NCBI GenBank assembly: GCA_963754285.1
Contig: CAVWFN010000008.1
Coordinates: 186,001-250,000 of the forward strand
DNA length: 64,000 nt
Direction of reading: 5' to 3'
Source of the DNA: RYN-133 sp963754285
GTDB lineage: Bacteria; Actinomycetota; Actinomycetes; Mycobacteriales; Jatrophihabitantaceae
In this document: piece by piece, positions 8,828-17,946 of the stretch
How positions within the stretch are numbered: position 1 is the stretch's first letter
Layout of the letters: every line of letters starts with the position of its first letter
The notes under the pieces: generated by a model
Database searches by the model: none
The model's input: only the letters and a program-made list of their open reading frames with translations
Told to the model about the DNA's origin: nothing
Position numbers and translations under genes: made by a program

Positions 8828-9409
8828 ATGCTGAGCGCTCCGGCCGGTCCCGACTACGACCTCGACGACCTGCGCATCGTGTCGTCCTCGGACGAGCTCA
8901 GGGCCATGTTTCACGACCTGCGCAGCACCCTGCTCGAACTGCTGCACGAGCGCGCCGCGACGGTCGCCGAGCTCGCGGCCGCGGTCGATCGTCCCAAGAG
9001 CACCGTGGCCTATCACGTCGGGCTGCTTGTCGACGCCGGGCTGCTGAAGGTCGTCCGCACCCGCCGCGTACGCGCGATCGACGAGCGCTTCTACGGGCGC
9101 ACGGCGCGCATGTTCTATGTCGGCACGATCCGACCCGATCAGCTGCCGATGATCACGAACTACCTGACCGAGGCGGCCGCCGAATCGGTCGCCGCGCACG
9201 AAGCCGACAACCTGCGCGCCGTACTGCGCTACGTCCGAATTCCGGACGAGCGCGCCGAGCAGTTCTGGCGGCGCGTCTTCGAGGTCGTCAACGAATTCTC
9301 GGCGCTCCCCCGCAGCGGCGACACGACCTACGGGTTCGTCGCCGGCCTGTACCCGACCGACCATCCGTCCCTGCCCGATCCGGATCCGACCGACGAGGAG
9401 TCGTCATGA
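8828..9409 (+). CDS. ArsR-like winged-helix transcriptional regulator
   Basis: The 193-residue protein carries an N-terminal winged helix (about 25-90). The segment STLLELLHERAATVAELAAA is followed by a recognition helix KSTVAYHVGLLVDAG and a basic wing. The C-terminal half lacks a family signature. Its ATG at 8828 has AGGAGAA upstream, a good ribosome site. The stop overlaps the start of the hydrolase gene (ATGA, 9406-9409), so the two are translationally coupled. It could regulate that gene or the divergent GGDEF-EAL gene; the intergenic region contains TGATC and GATCA half-sites flanking ten bases. Confidence 0.8.
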   Translation: MLSAPAGPDYDLDDLRIVSSSDELRAMFHDLRSTLLELLHERAATVAELAAAVDRPKSTVAYHVGLLVDAGLLKVVRTRRVRAIDERFYGRTARMFYVGTIRPDQLPMITNYLTEAAAESVAAHEADNLRAVLRYVRIPDERAEQFWRRVFEVVNEFSALPRSGDTTYGFVAGLYPTDHPSLPDPDPTDEESS

Positions 9410-9981
9410 CTGAAGTGATCGTGTTCCACCACGCGCTCGGGCTCACGCCCGGGATGACTGCGTTCGCCGACGACCTGCGCGCCGCGGGGCACACGGTGCA
9501 CACGCCCGACCTCTTCGAGGGGCGCACGTTCGCCACCATCGACGAAGGCGTGGGTCACGCGCAGGAGATCGGGTTCGGCGAGGTCATCGAACGTGCCACT
9601 CGGGCAGCTGAGCAACTGCCGGCCGAGGTCGTCTACGCCGGCTTCTCACTGGGTGTCGTGTGCGCACAGAAGCTCACCCAGACCCGGCCCGGCGCCCAGG
9701 GCGCGCTCTTCTACTACTCGTGCGTGCCCGCGTCTGAGTTCGGCGCGTGGCCCGACGGGGTGCCCGCACAGGTCCACGGCATGGACCACGACCCGATCTT
9801 CATGGACGAGGGTGATGTCGACGCCGCGCGCGAACTGGCCGCGGCGAACGACGGAGTCGAGGTGTTCCTCTACCCCGGCGACCAGCACTATTTTGCCGAC
9901 CCCACGCTGCCCACCTACGACGCCGACGCGGCTGCGTTGTTGATGCAGCGCAGTCTCGACTTCCTCGCGCGCGGTGAGTGA
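9406..9981 (+). CDS. dienelactone hydrolase family protein
   Basis: The 191-residue alpha/beta hydrolase starts with EVIVFHHALGLTPGMTAFAD. The nucleophile elbow reads YAGFSLGVV, with Ser in the usual Cys/Ser position of dienelactone hydrolase relatives. Downstream acid and base positions fit FLYPGDQHYFADPTLP, where Asp and His are both present. It is a cytosolic ester or lactone hydrolase of unknown substrate. The ATGA overlap with the ArsR-like gene indicates one transcript. Confidence 0.82.
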   Translation: MTEVIVFHHALGLTPGMTAFADDLRAAGHTVHTPDLFEGRTFATIDEGVGHAQEIGFGEVIERATRAAEQLPAEVVYAGFSLGVVCAQKLTQTRPGAQGALFYYSCVPASEFGAWPDGVPAQVHGMDHDPIFMDEGDVDAARELAAANDGVEVFLYPGDQHYFADPTLPTYDADAAALLMQRSLDFLARGE

Positions 9982-10006
9982 CGTCCCCATCTGGTAGGCC
10001 TGACCC

Positions 10007-10330
10007 ATGGCAGGAGAACCGAGCTATATCGAATTGGGCGTCCCCGACACCGAGGCCGCGAAGGCGTTCTACGGGCAGTTGTTCGGCTGGCAGGTCACCG
10101 GACCCGGTCAGGTCGAGACCGGCACGCTGTCGATCGGGATCCACGGGGGCGACGACGGCTCGCACTTCGAGGTGTTCTTCGCAGTCGACGACCTCGAGGC
10201 ATCGATTGCCAAGGTCACCGAACTCGGCGGCCGCACGGTCAGCGAGATCAACGTCTCGCCCGGCTTCGGCAGCTGGATCGAGTGCGCCGACGACCAGGGC
10301 GTGCGGTTCGGGCTGCGCCAGTCGGGCTGA
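10007..10330 (+). CDS. VOC family protein (glyoxalase/bleomycin-resistance fold)
   Basis: The 107-residue protein has a single VOC module. It begins with SYIELGVPDTEAAKAFYGQL and LFGWQVTGPG, where the Glu can serve as a metal ligand. It then runs through a DDLEASIAKVTELGG repeat and ends near SWIECADDQGVRFGL. The substrate is unknown; many stand-alone VOC proteins of this form are uncharacterised. A second VOC gene follows four bases later. Confidence 0.82.
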   Translation: MAGEPSYIELGVPDTEAAKAFYGQLFGWQVTGPGQVETGTLSIGIHGGDDGSHFEVFFAVDDLEASIAKVTELGGRTVSEINVSPGFGSWIECADDQGVRFGLRQSG

Positions 10331-10333
10331 CAC

Positions 10334-10736
10334 GTGCACCTGGAGCAGTTCGCGCTCATCGTCGACGACTACGACGGCGCGATTCACTTCTTCGTGAGCG
10401 TGCTCGGGTTCGACCTGGTCGAGGACGTGCCGTCCGTGACCAACGACGGGCGCGCGAAACGATGGGTTGTCGTACGACCACCCGGAGCCACGACCGCCCT
10501 CCTGCTTGCGCAGGCCGACGGCCAGCGGCAGCAGGCGGCGGTCGGCGATCAGTTCGCCGGGACGCGTCGGAATGTTCCTGCGAGTGGACGACTTCGACGA
10601 GACCTGCGCTCGGTTGCGCTCAAAGGGCGTCACCTTCGTGACCGAACCTCGGCGGGAGCCGTACGGGCAGGTCGCGGTGTTCCTGGACATTGCCGGCAAC
10701 CGATGGGACCTGCTCGGCCCGCGGCCAGTACCGTAG
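10334..10736 (+). pseudogene. VOC family protein, interrupted by one frameshift
   Basis: Translation from GTG 10334 gives a VOC N-terminus (MHLEQFALIVDDYDGAIHFF) that stays sensible through AAVGDQFAG. The sequence then resumes one frame away as RVGMFLRVDDFDETCARLRS and ends WDLLGPRPVP with TAG at 10734-10736. One extra base near 10561 explains the break, since removing it restores a protein of about 133 residues. The remaining sequence looks unperturbed, so this may be a sequencing error rather than a dead gene. Confidence 0.7.
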
Positions 10737-10737
10737 C

Positions 10738-10753
10738 TCGAACACATGTTCTA
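10738..10753 (+). promoter_or_regulatory. LexA-binding SOS box upstream of dnaE2
   Basis: The sequence TCGAAC-ACAT-GTTCTA matches the actinobacterial/Gram-positive SOS box TCGAAC-N4-GTTCGA with one mismatch in the last half-site. It begins one base after the VOC stop and lies 10 bases before the dnaE2 start, where LexA would block transcription or initiation. DnaE2 is SOS-induced in mycobacteria, which fits. Confidence 0.85.
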
Positions 10754-10763
10754 GAATGTTCGG

Positions 10764-13700
10764 ATGGGGTTCGACAACCCGCAGATCTCGTGGCGCGAGC
10801 TGGAGCGTCGGCTGTCCGGACGCCCCACGGCCGACCCGATCCGCGACGGCGGCGACTCGCCGGCCTGGTCGCGCAAGCGCGACGCCTACGAACCGCTCGG
10901 GCTGCCTCGCATCGAGTCGCGCACGCCGTACGCCGAGCTGCACGCGCACTCGTCCTTCAGCTTTCTCGACGGCGCGTCCTCACCCGAGGAACTCGCCGAG
11001 GAGGCCGCCCGGCTCGGGCTGAGCTCGCTCACCCTCACCGATCACGACGGTGTCTACGGCGTGGTGCGCTTCGCCGAGGCCGCCGAGAAGATCGGTCTCG
11101 CGACGGGATTCGGTGCCGAGCTGGGGCTGGACGTTCCGCTGCCGCGCACCCAGGCAGAGAAGCTGATCGCGGCGCGGGTCGGCGTGCCCGATCCGCCCGG
11201 TCATCATCTGCTCGCGCTCGCCCGCGACCCTGAGGGCTATGCCTCGCTGAGCCGGGTGATCAGCAAGGCGCAGTTGCGCGGCGGCGCGAAGGGACGACCC
11301 GTCTACGACCTCGACGAGATCACCGCCGCCGCCGACGGGCACTGGCTGGTGCTCACCGGCTGCCGCAAAGGGGCGGTGCGCCAAGAGCTCGAGAGCGGCG
11401 GTAAGCCCGGACGCGCGCTGGACGAGCTGATCGCACGGTTCGGTCGCGACAACGTCGTGGTCGAGCTGACCCACGAACTCGACCCACTCGCCGACGAACG
11501 CTACGACGCGCTCTACGACCTCGCACGCGCGCGTCGACTTCAGGTCGTCGCGACCACGGCTGCGCACTATCACGCTCCTCCACGCCGACCACTCGCAACG
11601 GCGTTGGCCGCAGTGCGTGCGCGCAGCAGCCTCGACGAGATCGACGGCTGGTTGCCGTCGTGGGCCGGGCAGCACCTGCGCAGCGGTGACGAGATGGTCG
11701 AGCGATTCGACCGCTGGCCGGGCGTGGTCGCGGCGGCGCACCGGCTCGGCACCGAGATCGCCTTCCCGCTCAAGCTGATCGCGCCCGATCTGCCACCGTT
11801 CCCCGTCCCCTCCGGACACGACGAGATGTCCTACCTGCGCGAGCTGACCTACCGCGGCTATGACGAGTGGTTCGCCCACACACCGCACGCCGACCGAGCA
11901 CGGGCGATGATCGAACACGAGCTCGAGATCATCGAAGACCTGCACTTCCCCGGCTACTTCCTCGTCGTGTGGGAGATCGCGAAGTTCTGTCGCGAGAACG
12001 GAATCCTCGCCCAGGGCAGGGGATCGGCCGCGAACTCCGCGGTCTGCTACGCACTGCGAATCACCGCCGTCGACCCCGTCTTCTACGAGCTGATGTTCGA
12101 GCGGTTCCTGGCGCCCGAGCGCGGCGAGCCACCGGACATCGACATCGACATCGAGTCCGATCGTCGTGAAGAGGTCATCCAACACGTCTATGAGATGCAC
12201 GGCCGCGAGCACGCCGCGCAGGTCGCGAACGTCATCACCTACCGGCCTAAGTCGGCGGTGCGCGACATCGCGCGCGCCCTCGGCTACTCGCAAGGACAGC
12301 AGGACGCCTGGAGCAAAGAGATCGAGCAGGGCTACTACTGGTCGTCGGACATCGAGAACGACACCAAGGCGATCCCGCCACAGGTCGTCGAGCTGGCGGG
12401 GGAACTGCAGGATTCTCCGCGGCACCTGGGGATTCACTCCGGCGGGATGGTCATGTGCGACCGTCCGGTCATCGAGGTCTGCCCTGTCGAGTGGGGACGC
12501 ATGCCGGGACGCACAGTGCTGCAGTGGGACAAGGACGACTGCGCCGAGATCGGACTGGTCAAGTTCGACCTGCTCGGGCTCGGCATGCTCTCGGCGATCC
12601 AGTACTGCCTGACGATGATCCGCGAGTTCCACGGCACGACCTACGAACTCGCGACCATCCCGAAAGAAAAGCCCTGTGTCTACGACATGCTGTGCGCGGC
12701 CGACTCGATCGGCGTGTTCCAGGTCGAGTCGCGCGCGCAGATCGCGACGCTGCCACGACTGAAGCCGCAGTGCTTCTATGACCTCGCGATCGAGGTCGCG
12801 CTCATCCGGCCAGGGCCGATCCAGGGCGGCTCGGTGCATCCCTACATCCGGCGCAAGAATGGCGACGAGCCGATCACGTATCCGCACCCTCGCCTCGAAG
12901 AGCCGCTGCGGCGCACGCTCGGCATCCCGCTGTTCCAGGAGCAGCTGATGCAGATCGCCGTGCACGTCGCCGAGTTCAGCCCGTCCGAAGCCGATCAGCT
13001 CCGGCGCGCAATGGGCTCGAAGCGGTCGAAGGACAAGATCGATGCGATGCGAATCCGCTTGTACGACGGGATGAAAGCCAACGGGATCACCGGCGCGGTC
13101 GCTGACGAGATCTACGAGAAGATCAAGGCGTTCGCCGCGTTCGGCTTCGCCGAGTCGCACTCGATCAGCTTCGCGCTACTGGTCTACGCATCGTCCTGGT
13201 TGAAGCTGCACTACCCGGCAGCGTTCTGCGCAGCATTGCTCAACGCGCAACCGATGGGGTTCTACTCGCCGCAATCACTCGTGCACGATGCGAAGCGGCA
13301 CGGCGTCGAGGTGCGCAAGCCGTCACTGTCCCTGTCGCTGGCCGGCGCCTCGATCGAACCTGGCGACGGACCCGTGCAGTGCGCCTGCGTCGACGTTCCG
13401 CAGCCGGCCGTGCGGCTGGGGCTGTCGTCGGTGCGCTCGATCGGCACCGAGCTCGCCGAGGCGATCGTCGAATCCCGCGAGCGCGACGGCCTGTTCACCT
13501 CGATGGCCGATCTGGCTCGTCGGGTCGGGATGTCCGCCGACCAGGTCGAGGCGCTGGCCACCTCGGGCGCGTTCGACTGCTTCGACCTGCCCCGTCGCGA
13601 CGCGCTGTGGAGTGCCGGTGCCGCCGCGACCGCCCGTCCCGGCCAACTCGACATCGCCGCCTTCGACGAGTCGCCGCCGGCAGGCATCCCGGCGATGTCC

Positions 13701-14111
13701 GAGCCCGAACAGTTGATCGCCGACATGTGGGCCACCGGCATCACGCCCGACTACTACCCGACCGCCCTGATCCGTCCGCGCCTCGATGCGCTCGGGATCA
13801 TTCCGCACGCGCAACTGCGCACCATCGCCGATCACACCCGCGTGCTCATCGGCGGCGTCGTGACCCACCGGCAGCGTCCGGCCACCGCGCGCGGGGTCAC
13901 CTTCCTCAACCTCGAGGACGAGACCGGGCTGACCAACGTGATCGTCGCCGAGGTCGTCTGGCAGAAGTATCGCCGCGTCGCGCGCGAGTCGGGTGGGCTG
14001 ATGATCCGCGGCATGCTCGAGCACACCAAGGACGGCGTCCTCAACGTCATCGCCGAGCGCATCGAGAAGCTCAATCTCGGCCTGCGCACCAAGTCCCGCG
14101 ACTTCCGCTGA
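10764..14111 (+). CDS. dnaE2: error-prone DNA polymerase III alpha subunit DnaE2
   Basis: The 1115-residue protein is a C-family polymerase of DnaE2 length. A PHP domain begins near residue 55 (ELHAHSSFSFLDGASS, with His60 and His62). The catalytic motif PDIDIDIESDRREEV lies at about 456-470, and a helix-hairpin-helix region follows the palm and fingers. An OB-fold is at about 1025-1090 (LIGGVVTHRQRPATARGV). It performs damage-induced mutagenic synthesis, normally with ImuA' and ImuB, whose genes are not in this window. The ATG at 10764 gives the mycobacterial-type N-terminus (MGFDNPQISW). The LexA box at 10738 explains its control. Confidence 0.93.
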   Translation: MGFDNPQISWRELERRLSGRPTADPIRDGGDSPAWSRKRDAYEPLGLPRIESRTPYAELHAHSSFSFLDGASSPEELAEEAARLGLSSLTLTDHDGVYGVVRFAEAAEKIGLATGFGAELGLDVPLPRTQAEKLIAARVGVPDPPGHHLLALARDPEGYASLSRVISKAQLRGGAKGRPVYDLDEITAAADGHWLVLTGCRKGAVRQELESGGKPGRALDELIARFGRDNVVVELTHELDPLADERYDALYDLARARRLQVVATTAAHYHAPPRRPLATALAAVRARSSLDEIDGWLPSWAGQHLRSGDEMVERFDRWPGVVAAAHRLGTEIAFPLKLIAPDLPPFPVPSGHDEMSYLRELTYRGYDEWFAHTPHADRARAMIEHELEIIEDLHFPGYFLVVWEIAKFCRENGILAQGRGSAANSAVCYALRITAVDPVFYELMFERFLAPERGEPPDIDIDIESDRREEVIQHVYEMHGREHAAQVANVITYRPKSAVRDIARALGYSQGQQDAWSKEIEQGYYWSSDIENDTKAIPPQVVELAGELQDSPRHLGIHSGGMVMCDRPVIEVCPVEWGRMPGRTVLQWDKDDCAEIGLVKFDLLGLGMLSAIQYCLTMIREFHGTTYELATIPKEKPCVYDMLCAADSIGVFQVESRAQIATLPRLKPQCFYDLAIEVALIRPGPIQGGSVHPYIRRKNGDEPITYPHPRLEEPLRRTLGIPLFQEQLMQIAVHVAEFSPSEADQLRRAMGSKRSKDKIDAMRIRLYDGMKANGITGAVADEIYEKIKAFAAFGFAESHSISFALLVYASSWLKLHYPAAFCAALLNAQPMGFYSPQSLVHDAKRHGVEVRKPSLSLSLAGASIEPGDGPVQCACVDVPQPAVRLGLSSVRSIGTELAEAIVESRERDGLFTSMADLARRVGMSADQVEALATSGAFDCFDLPRRDALWSAGAAATARPGQLDIAAFDESPPAGIPAMSEPEQLIADMWATGITPDYYPTALIRPRLDALGIIPHAQLRTIADHTRVLIGGVVTHRQRPATARGVTFLNLEDETGLTNVIVAEVVWQKYRRVARESGGLMIRGMLEHTKDGVLNVIAERIEKLNLGLRTKSRDFR

Positions 14112-14115
14112 CCCC

Positions 14116-14196
14116 TCCCCCGCGAGTGGTCACTAATCGCGCGAGTGGTCACTTATAAGTGACCACTCGACGCGTAAGTGACCACTCGCGGGAGGG
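14116..14196. repeat. nested palindromic repeat, copy 1
   Basis: The core module GAGTGGTCACT occurs twice directly and twice inverted. The outer arms CGCGAGTGGTCACT (14121-14134) and AGTGACCACTCGCG (14177-14190) enclose a 28-base perfect palindrome at 14142-14169, centred on TTATAA, between bases 14155 and 14156. CCTCCC and GGGAGG extend the symmetry outward. It sits between the convergent dnaE2 and TetR genes, starting 5 bases after the dnaE2 stop. Three related copies occur at 42768, 43122 and 49935. Confidence 0.9.
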
Positions 14197-14199
14197 AGG

Positions 14200-14814
14200 C
14201 TACGAGCCGGCCGGGGCGGCGAACGAGTCGATCATCGCGCGCAGCACTGTGCGCACCTCGGCCAGTGCGGCGTCGCGGTCGGCGTGGCGCACCGCGTAGA
14301 GGGTCGCCTCGTCCAGCGCGCCGATGAACACGTGCGCAAGCGGTTCGACCGGCTGTTCGCGGATGCGTCCGATCGACATCGCGTACGTGAGCAGCCCCTG
14401 CACCATCCCCATTCCGTAGCGCAGCCCGATCTCGCGCCACCGCTCCCAGCCCAACACCGACGGCGCGTCGATGAGGATGATCCGGCTGATCGCCGGATCG
14501 GAGCACGCCTCGAGCCAGGTGTCGGAGCCGAGCTTCATCAACTCGATCACGTCGGCCAGCCCGGAGTTGGCCACCGCGGCGTCGATGCGCGCCATGACCT
14601 CGGCCTCGACGGCCTCGAACACTGCTTCGAACAGCGCCGCCTTGTCGGCGAACTGGTGATAGAGCGCCCCGCGAGTGACGCCGGCGGCACGCACGATCGC
14701 CTCCGTACCCACGCCGGCAAACCCGCGGTCGGCGAACTGCGCCCGCGCGACGTGCACCAGTGCGTCGCGCGTGGCCGCGGACCGGTCGCTCTGCGATCTG
14801 CGCTCGACAGTCAT
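14200..14814 (-). CDS. TetR family transcriptional regulator
   Basis: The 204-residue regulator has the TetR N-terminal HTH (about 10-60; FADRGFAGVGTEAIVRAAGV then TRGALYHQFADKAALFEAVF) and an all-helical ligand domain. I chose ATG 14814 (MTVERRSQ) over the upstream start at 14847 because a perfect operator-like palindrome overlaps it. It is divergent from the alpha/beta hydrolase gene and probably represses both itself and that gene. Ligand unknown. Confidence 0.88.
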   Translation of the reverse strand: MTVERRSQSDRSAATRDALVHVARAQFADRGFAGVGTEAIVRAAGVTRGALYHQFADKAALFEAVFEAVEAEVMARIDAAVANSGLADVIELMKLGSDTWLEACSDPAISRIILIDAPSVLGWERWREIGLRYGMGMVQGLLTYAMSIGRIREQPVEPLAHVFIGALDEATLYAVRHADRDAALAEVRTVLRAMIDSFAAPAGS

Positions 14815-14826
14815 ACAGACTGTATG
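14812..14826. promoter_or_regulatory. TetR operator candidate
   Basis: CATACAG-A-CTGTATG is a perfect 15-base palindrome. It overlaps the TetR start codon and lies 58 bases upstream of the hydrolase start. Position and symmetry are typical of a TetR autoregulatory site controlling a divergent pair. Confidence 0.7.
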
Positions 14827-14883
14827 TATGTTAATACCGACACGCACTCAAGCTACCGCGAAAGCCCAGCCCCGGGAGGCGCC

Positions 14884-15747
14884 GTGCCGATCGTCGAAAT
14901 TCCCCAAAGCCGCACCGTCAGCCCGATCGAGTACCGGGTCGCCGGCCCCGAGCACAGCGACGCGCCGCCGGTCGTGTTCGTCCACGGCCTGCTCGTCGAC
15001 TCTCAGTTGTGGACCGGCGTGGCAGACCGCCTCGCCGCGGCCGGGATCCGTAGCTACGCGCCGACCCTGCCGCTCGGCTCGCACCGCATCGCCCTCGGCC
15101 CGGACGCCGACCTGACTCCGCGCGGCGTCGCCCGGCTGATCCTCGGCTTCCTCGCCGCCCTCGATCTTCACAACGTCACGCTGGTCGGCAACGACACCGG
15201 CGGCGCCCTGTGCCAGTTCGTCATCGATACCGACCCCGAGCGCATCGCCGCGCTGGTGCTCACCAACTGCGACGCGTTCGACAAGTTCCCGCCGCCGCCG
15301 TTCGGCCTGCTCGTCAAGGCCGGCCGCAGCCGGGCGATGCTCAAGATCATGGCGGCGAGCACCCGGCCGACCGTCTTGCGCCACTCGGCGCTCGGCTTCG
15401 GCCCCCTCGCCCGCAACCTGGACGCCGACGTCACTCGAAGCTGGATGGAGCCGCTGCGCACCGACCGCGCGATCCGAGCGGACACGGCCCGGTTCATGGC
15501 CGGGATCGACAAAGCCGACCTACTGGACGTATCCACCCGGCTCGGCGCCTTCACCCGTCCGGTGCGCCTGGTGTGGGGCGAGCGCGACCGCTTCTTCAAG
15601 CTCGAATTCGCCCAGCGCCTCGCGCAGACCTTCCCCTCGGCCGAGCTCACCACAGTCCCGGACGGGCTCACCTTCGTCCCGCTGGACGCTCCGGAGGCGG
15701 TCGCCGAGGCGATCTCGATGGTCACGTCACGCGGACGGAGCGGCTAA
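14884..15747 (+). CDS. alpha/beta fold hydrolase (haloalkane dehalogenase-like subgroup)
   Basis: The 287-residue hydrolase has the oxyanion segment VVFVHGLLVDSQLW and a nucleophile elbow LVGNDTGGALCQ (about 100-111) in which Asp occupies the nucleophile position. The usual C-terminal His region reads VPDGLTFVPLDAPEAV, without a His. Asp nucleophiles are known in haloalkane dehalogenases, but the missing base makes the reaction uncertain. GTG at 14884 follows GGGAGGCG, so I prefer it to the ATG further up that falls near the operator. It is likely controlled by the divergent TetR. Confidence 0.8.
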   Translation: MPIVEIPQSRTVSPIEYRVAGPEHSDAPPVVFVHGLLVDSQLWTGVADRLAAAGIRSYAPTLPLGSHRIALGPDADLTPRGVARLILGFLAALDLHNVTLVGNDTGGALCQFVIDTDPERIAALVLTNCDAFDKFPPPPFGLLVKAGRSRAMLKIMAASTRPTVLRHSALGFGPLARNLDADVTRSWMEPLRTDRAIRADTARFMAGIDKADLLDVSTRLGAFTRPVRLVWGERDRFFKLEFAQRLAQTFPSAELTTVPDGLTFVPLDAPEAVAEAISMVTSRGRSG

Positions 15748-15801
15748 AGATCGACTCAGACCTGTCGATGAGGCTGAGTAGGTCTTTGGCAGGAGGCTGG
15801 G

Positions 15802-17856
15802 TTGGTCAGGAAGAGCGCGTTCTCGCTCCGCACGCTGACGCTCTCGAGCGTCACGTGGTACGCGACCGTGCCCATCGGCTGGGCATTCATCCTGCTCGCC
15901 GGCTACCACATCGCCACCGTCGCCCGCGTCGAACAACCCGCCGCGTTCGTGATGACCGCTGGCCTGATGATCATCTTGGAGCTGCTGCCCCTCGTAGCCG
16001 GACGCGGCCACGACCCCCAGGGCGTCGTCATGTCGACGGCATTCCTGTGCGCCTTGTTGTTCGTGTGGGGTGTCTGGCCGGCCATGCTGAGCGTCGGCAT
16101 CGCCTCGCTCGTCGCCGACCTCCGCGCGCGCAAGCAGTGGTGGAAGGTGCTGTTCAACCCCGCGCAGTACGCGCTGTCGATCGGTGCCGCATACATCGCC
16201 ATCTATTTCATCCACGGGCCGGTCAGCCTCGACCACTCGCTACCGAGACTCGATCGCGACGACCTCGTTTGGATCCCGTTGGCGTGGATCATCTACTTCG
16301 TCGTCAACATGCTGATCGTCGACGCGGCGGTCAGCTTCAGCGGCCCGTTCCTGGAGATCCTGCGCGACGACGCCGTCCACTTCACGTTGATGTCGTTCGC
16401 GGTCATGGCAATCTCGCCACTCATCGTCGTGGTCGCCATGCACTCGTGGCTCGTCCTGCCTCTACTCCTGATCCCGCTCCTGCTGCTCTACTACACGGCG
16501 TCGATGTCCCTCGAACGCGAACACGCCGCCGGCCACGACGACCTGACCGGCCTGCCCAACCGCAACACCCTTCGCTTCGAGCTCGACGATGCGCTGGCCA
16601 CCTACGAGCGCGACGGCGTGCCGTTCGGCCTGATGCTCATCGACATGAACGACTTCAAGCGGGTCAATGACACCCTGGGCCACCAGGTCGGCGACCGGCT
16701 GCTCATCGAGTTCGCCAGCCGGCTGCGCGAGCAGGTCCGTCCCGGCGACTTCGTCGCGCGCCTCGGCGGGGACGAGTTCGCGATCATCGTCTACGACACG
16801 GACGACGCCGTCGGGCGCTCCGTGGCGGAGCGGCTGTGCCCGTCGATCTCGCACTCGATCGACCTCGGTGGTCTCTCTCTCGAGGCCGAGGCATCGATCG
16901 GTCTGGCCATGTGTCCGGCGCATGGCACCGACGGCGGCACGCTGTTGCGTCGCGCTGACGTCGCCATGTACACGGCGAAGGCCAACCGCACCCGCGTCGA
17001 GGTCTACTCGCCCGCGCGTGACATGAACTCCGCCGACGCCCTCGGCCTGCTCAGCGAACTGCGCCAGGCCCTCGCCGACGACGCGCTCGAGCTCTACTAC
17101 CAGCCCAAGGTGTCGACCGCCGAGGGCACACCGATGGGTGTCGAGGCACTGATCCGCTGGAACCACCCCGTGCGCGGGTTCGTCGCGCCGGACGAGTTCA
17201 TCCCGCTCGCCGAAGGTTCCGGCATCATGCCGCTGCTCACCGAGCGGGTCGTGAGCCTCGCGCTCGCACAGATCGCGCGCTGGCGCGACGAGGGCATGAC
17301 GGTGCCGGTTGCCGTCAACATCGCACCCACCGACCTGATGGGGTCGGAACTGCCGCGCGTGGTCGCTCGCGGCCTTCGTGAGCACGACCTGCCACCGGGC
17401 ATGCTGCAGCTCGAGATCACCGAGCGCATCGTCACCCACGCGATGGACGACGCGAAGCGCAACCTCGCGGAGCTTCGCGACCTCGGCGTGTCCATCAGCC
17501 TCGACGACTTCGGCACGGGCTACTCGTCCCTGCTGCGCCTGAGCTCGCTGCCCGTCGACGAGATCAAGATCGATCGGGGGTTCATCTCCGCGATGTCCCA
17601 GGGCGAGCGGGCCGTCGGCATCGTGCGCGCCCTCATCGACCTCGCGCACACGCTCGGCATGCCCTCGATCGCCGAGGGCGTCGAGACCGCGTCCGAGATG
17701 CGTCTGCTCGAGTCGCTGGGTTGCGACGGCGTGCAGGGCTGGCACGTGGCCCGGCCGATGCCGGCCGCCGAGGTCACGACGTGGCTGCGCGAACGAGCCG
17801 CCCGCGCGCTGTTGCTCGTGCATGACGGCGATGTCCCGACTCTGCGTGCGGTGTGA
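15802..17856 (+). CDS. membrane GGDEF-EAL protein (c-di-GMP turnover)
   Basis: The 684-residue protein has an N-terminal membrane region of about seven to eight hydrophobic segments (residues 15-235) of MASE-like type. A GGDEF domain follows with intact LGGDEF and an RPGD inhibitory site, then an EAL domain that keeps VEALIRW, LEITER, LDDFGTGYSS and IKIDRGF. Both activities look possible. The start is TTG 15802, supported by AGGAGG at 15791-15796. It lies upstream of the CBS and pilus genes on the same strand, and c-di-GMP commonly controls type IV pili, so a link to the pilus is plausible but not shown. Confidence 0.9.
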   Translation: MVRKSAFSLRTLTLSSVTWYATVPIGWAFILLAGYHIATVARVEQPAAFVMTAGLMIILELLPLVAGRGHDPQGVVMSTAFLCALLFVWGVWPAMLSVGIASLVADLRARKQWWKVLFNPAQYALSIGAAYIAIYFIHGPVSLDHSLPRLDRDDLVWIPLAWIIYFVVNMLIVDAAVSFSGPFLEILRDDAVHFTLMSFAVMAISPLIVVVAMHSWLVLPLLLIPLLLLYYTASMSLEREHAAGHDDLTGLPNRNTLRFELDDALATYERDGVPFGLMLIDMNDFKRVNDTLGHQVGDRLLIEFASRLREQVRPGDFVARLGGDEFAIIVYDTDDAVGRSVAERLCPSISHSIDLGGLSLEAEASIGLAMCPAHGTDGGTLLRRADVAMYTAKANRTRVEVYSPARDMNSADALGLLSELRQALADDALELYYQPKVSTAEGTPMGVEALIRWNHPVRGFVAPDEFIPLAEGSGIMPLLTERVVSLALAQIARWRDEGMTVPVAVNIAPTDLMGSELPRVVARGLREHDLPPGMLQLEITERIVTHAMDDAKRNLAELRDLGVSISLDDFGTGYSSLLRLSSLPVDEIKIDRGFISAMSQGERAVGIVRALIDLAHTLGMPSIAEGVETASEMRLLESLGCDGVQGWHVARPMPAAEVTTWLRERAARALLLVHDGDVPTLRAV

Positions 17857-17946
17857 GCGAGTCCAGTCATGCTTGTGTTTGCCATCGTGCCGACTACGGT
17901 CGGGATTCAGGAGCAGTACAGGCCGCCCTACCGAGCGGAGGCACCC

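Noticed and set aside
10980..13160. A 726-codon open frame on the minus strand
   Set aside because: It is the antisense of dnaE2. High-GC coding DNA commonly gives long open frames on the opposite strand; its translation has no family features.
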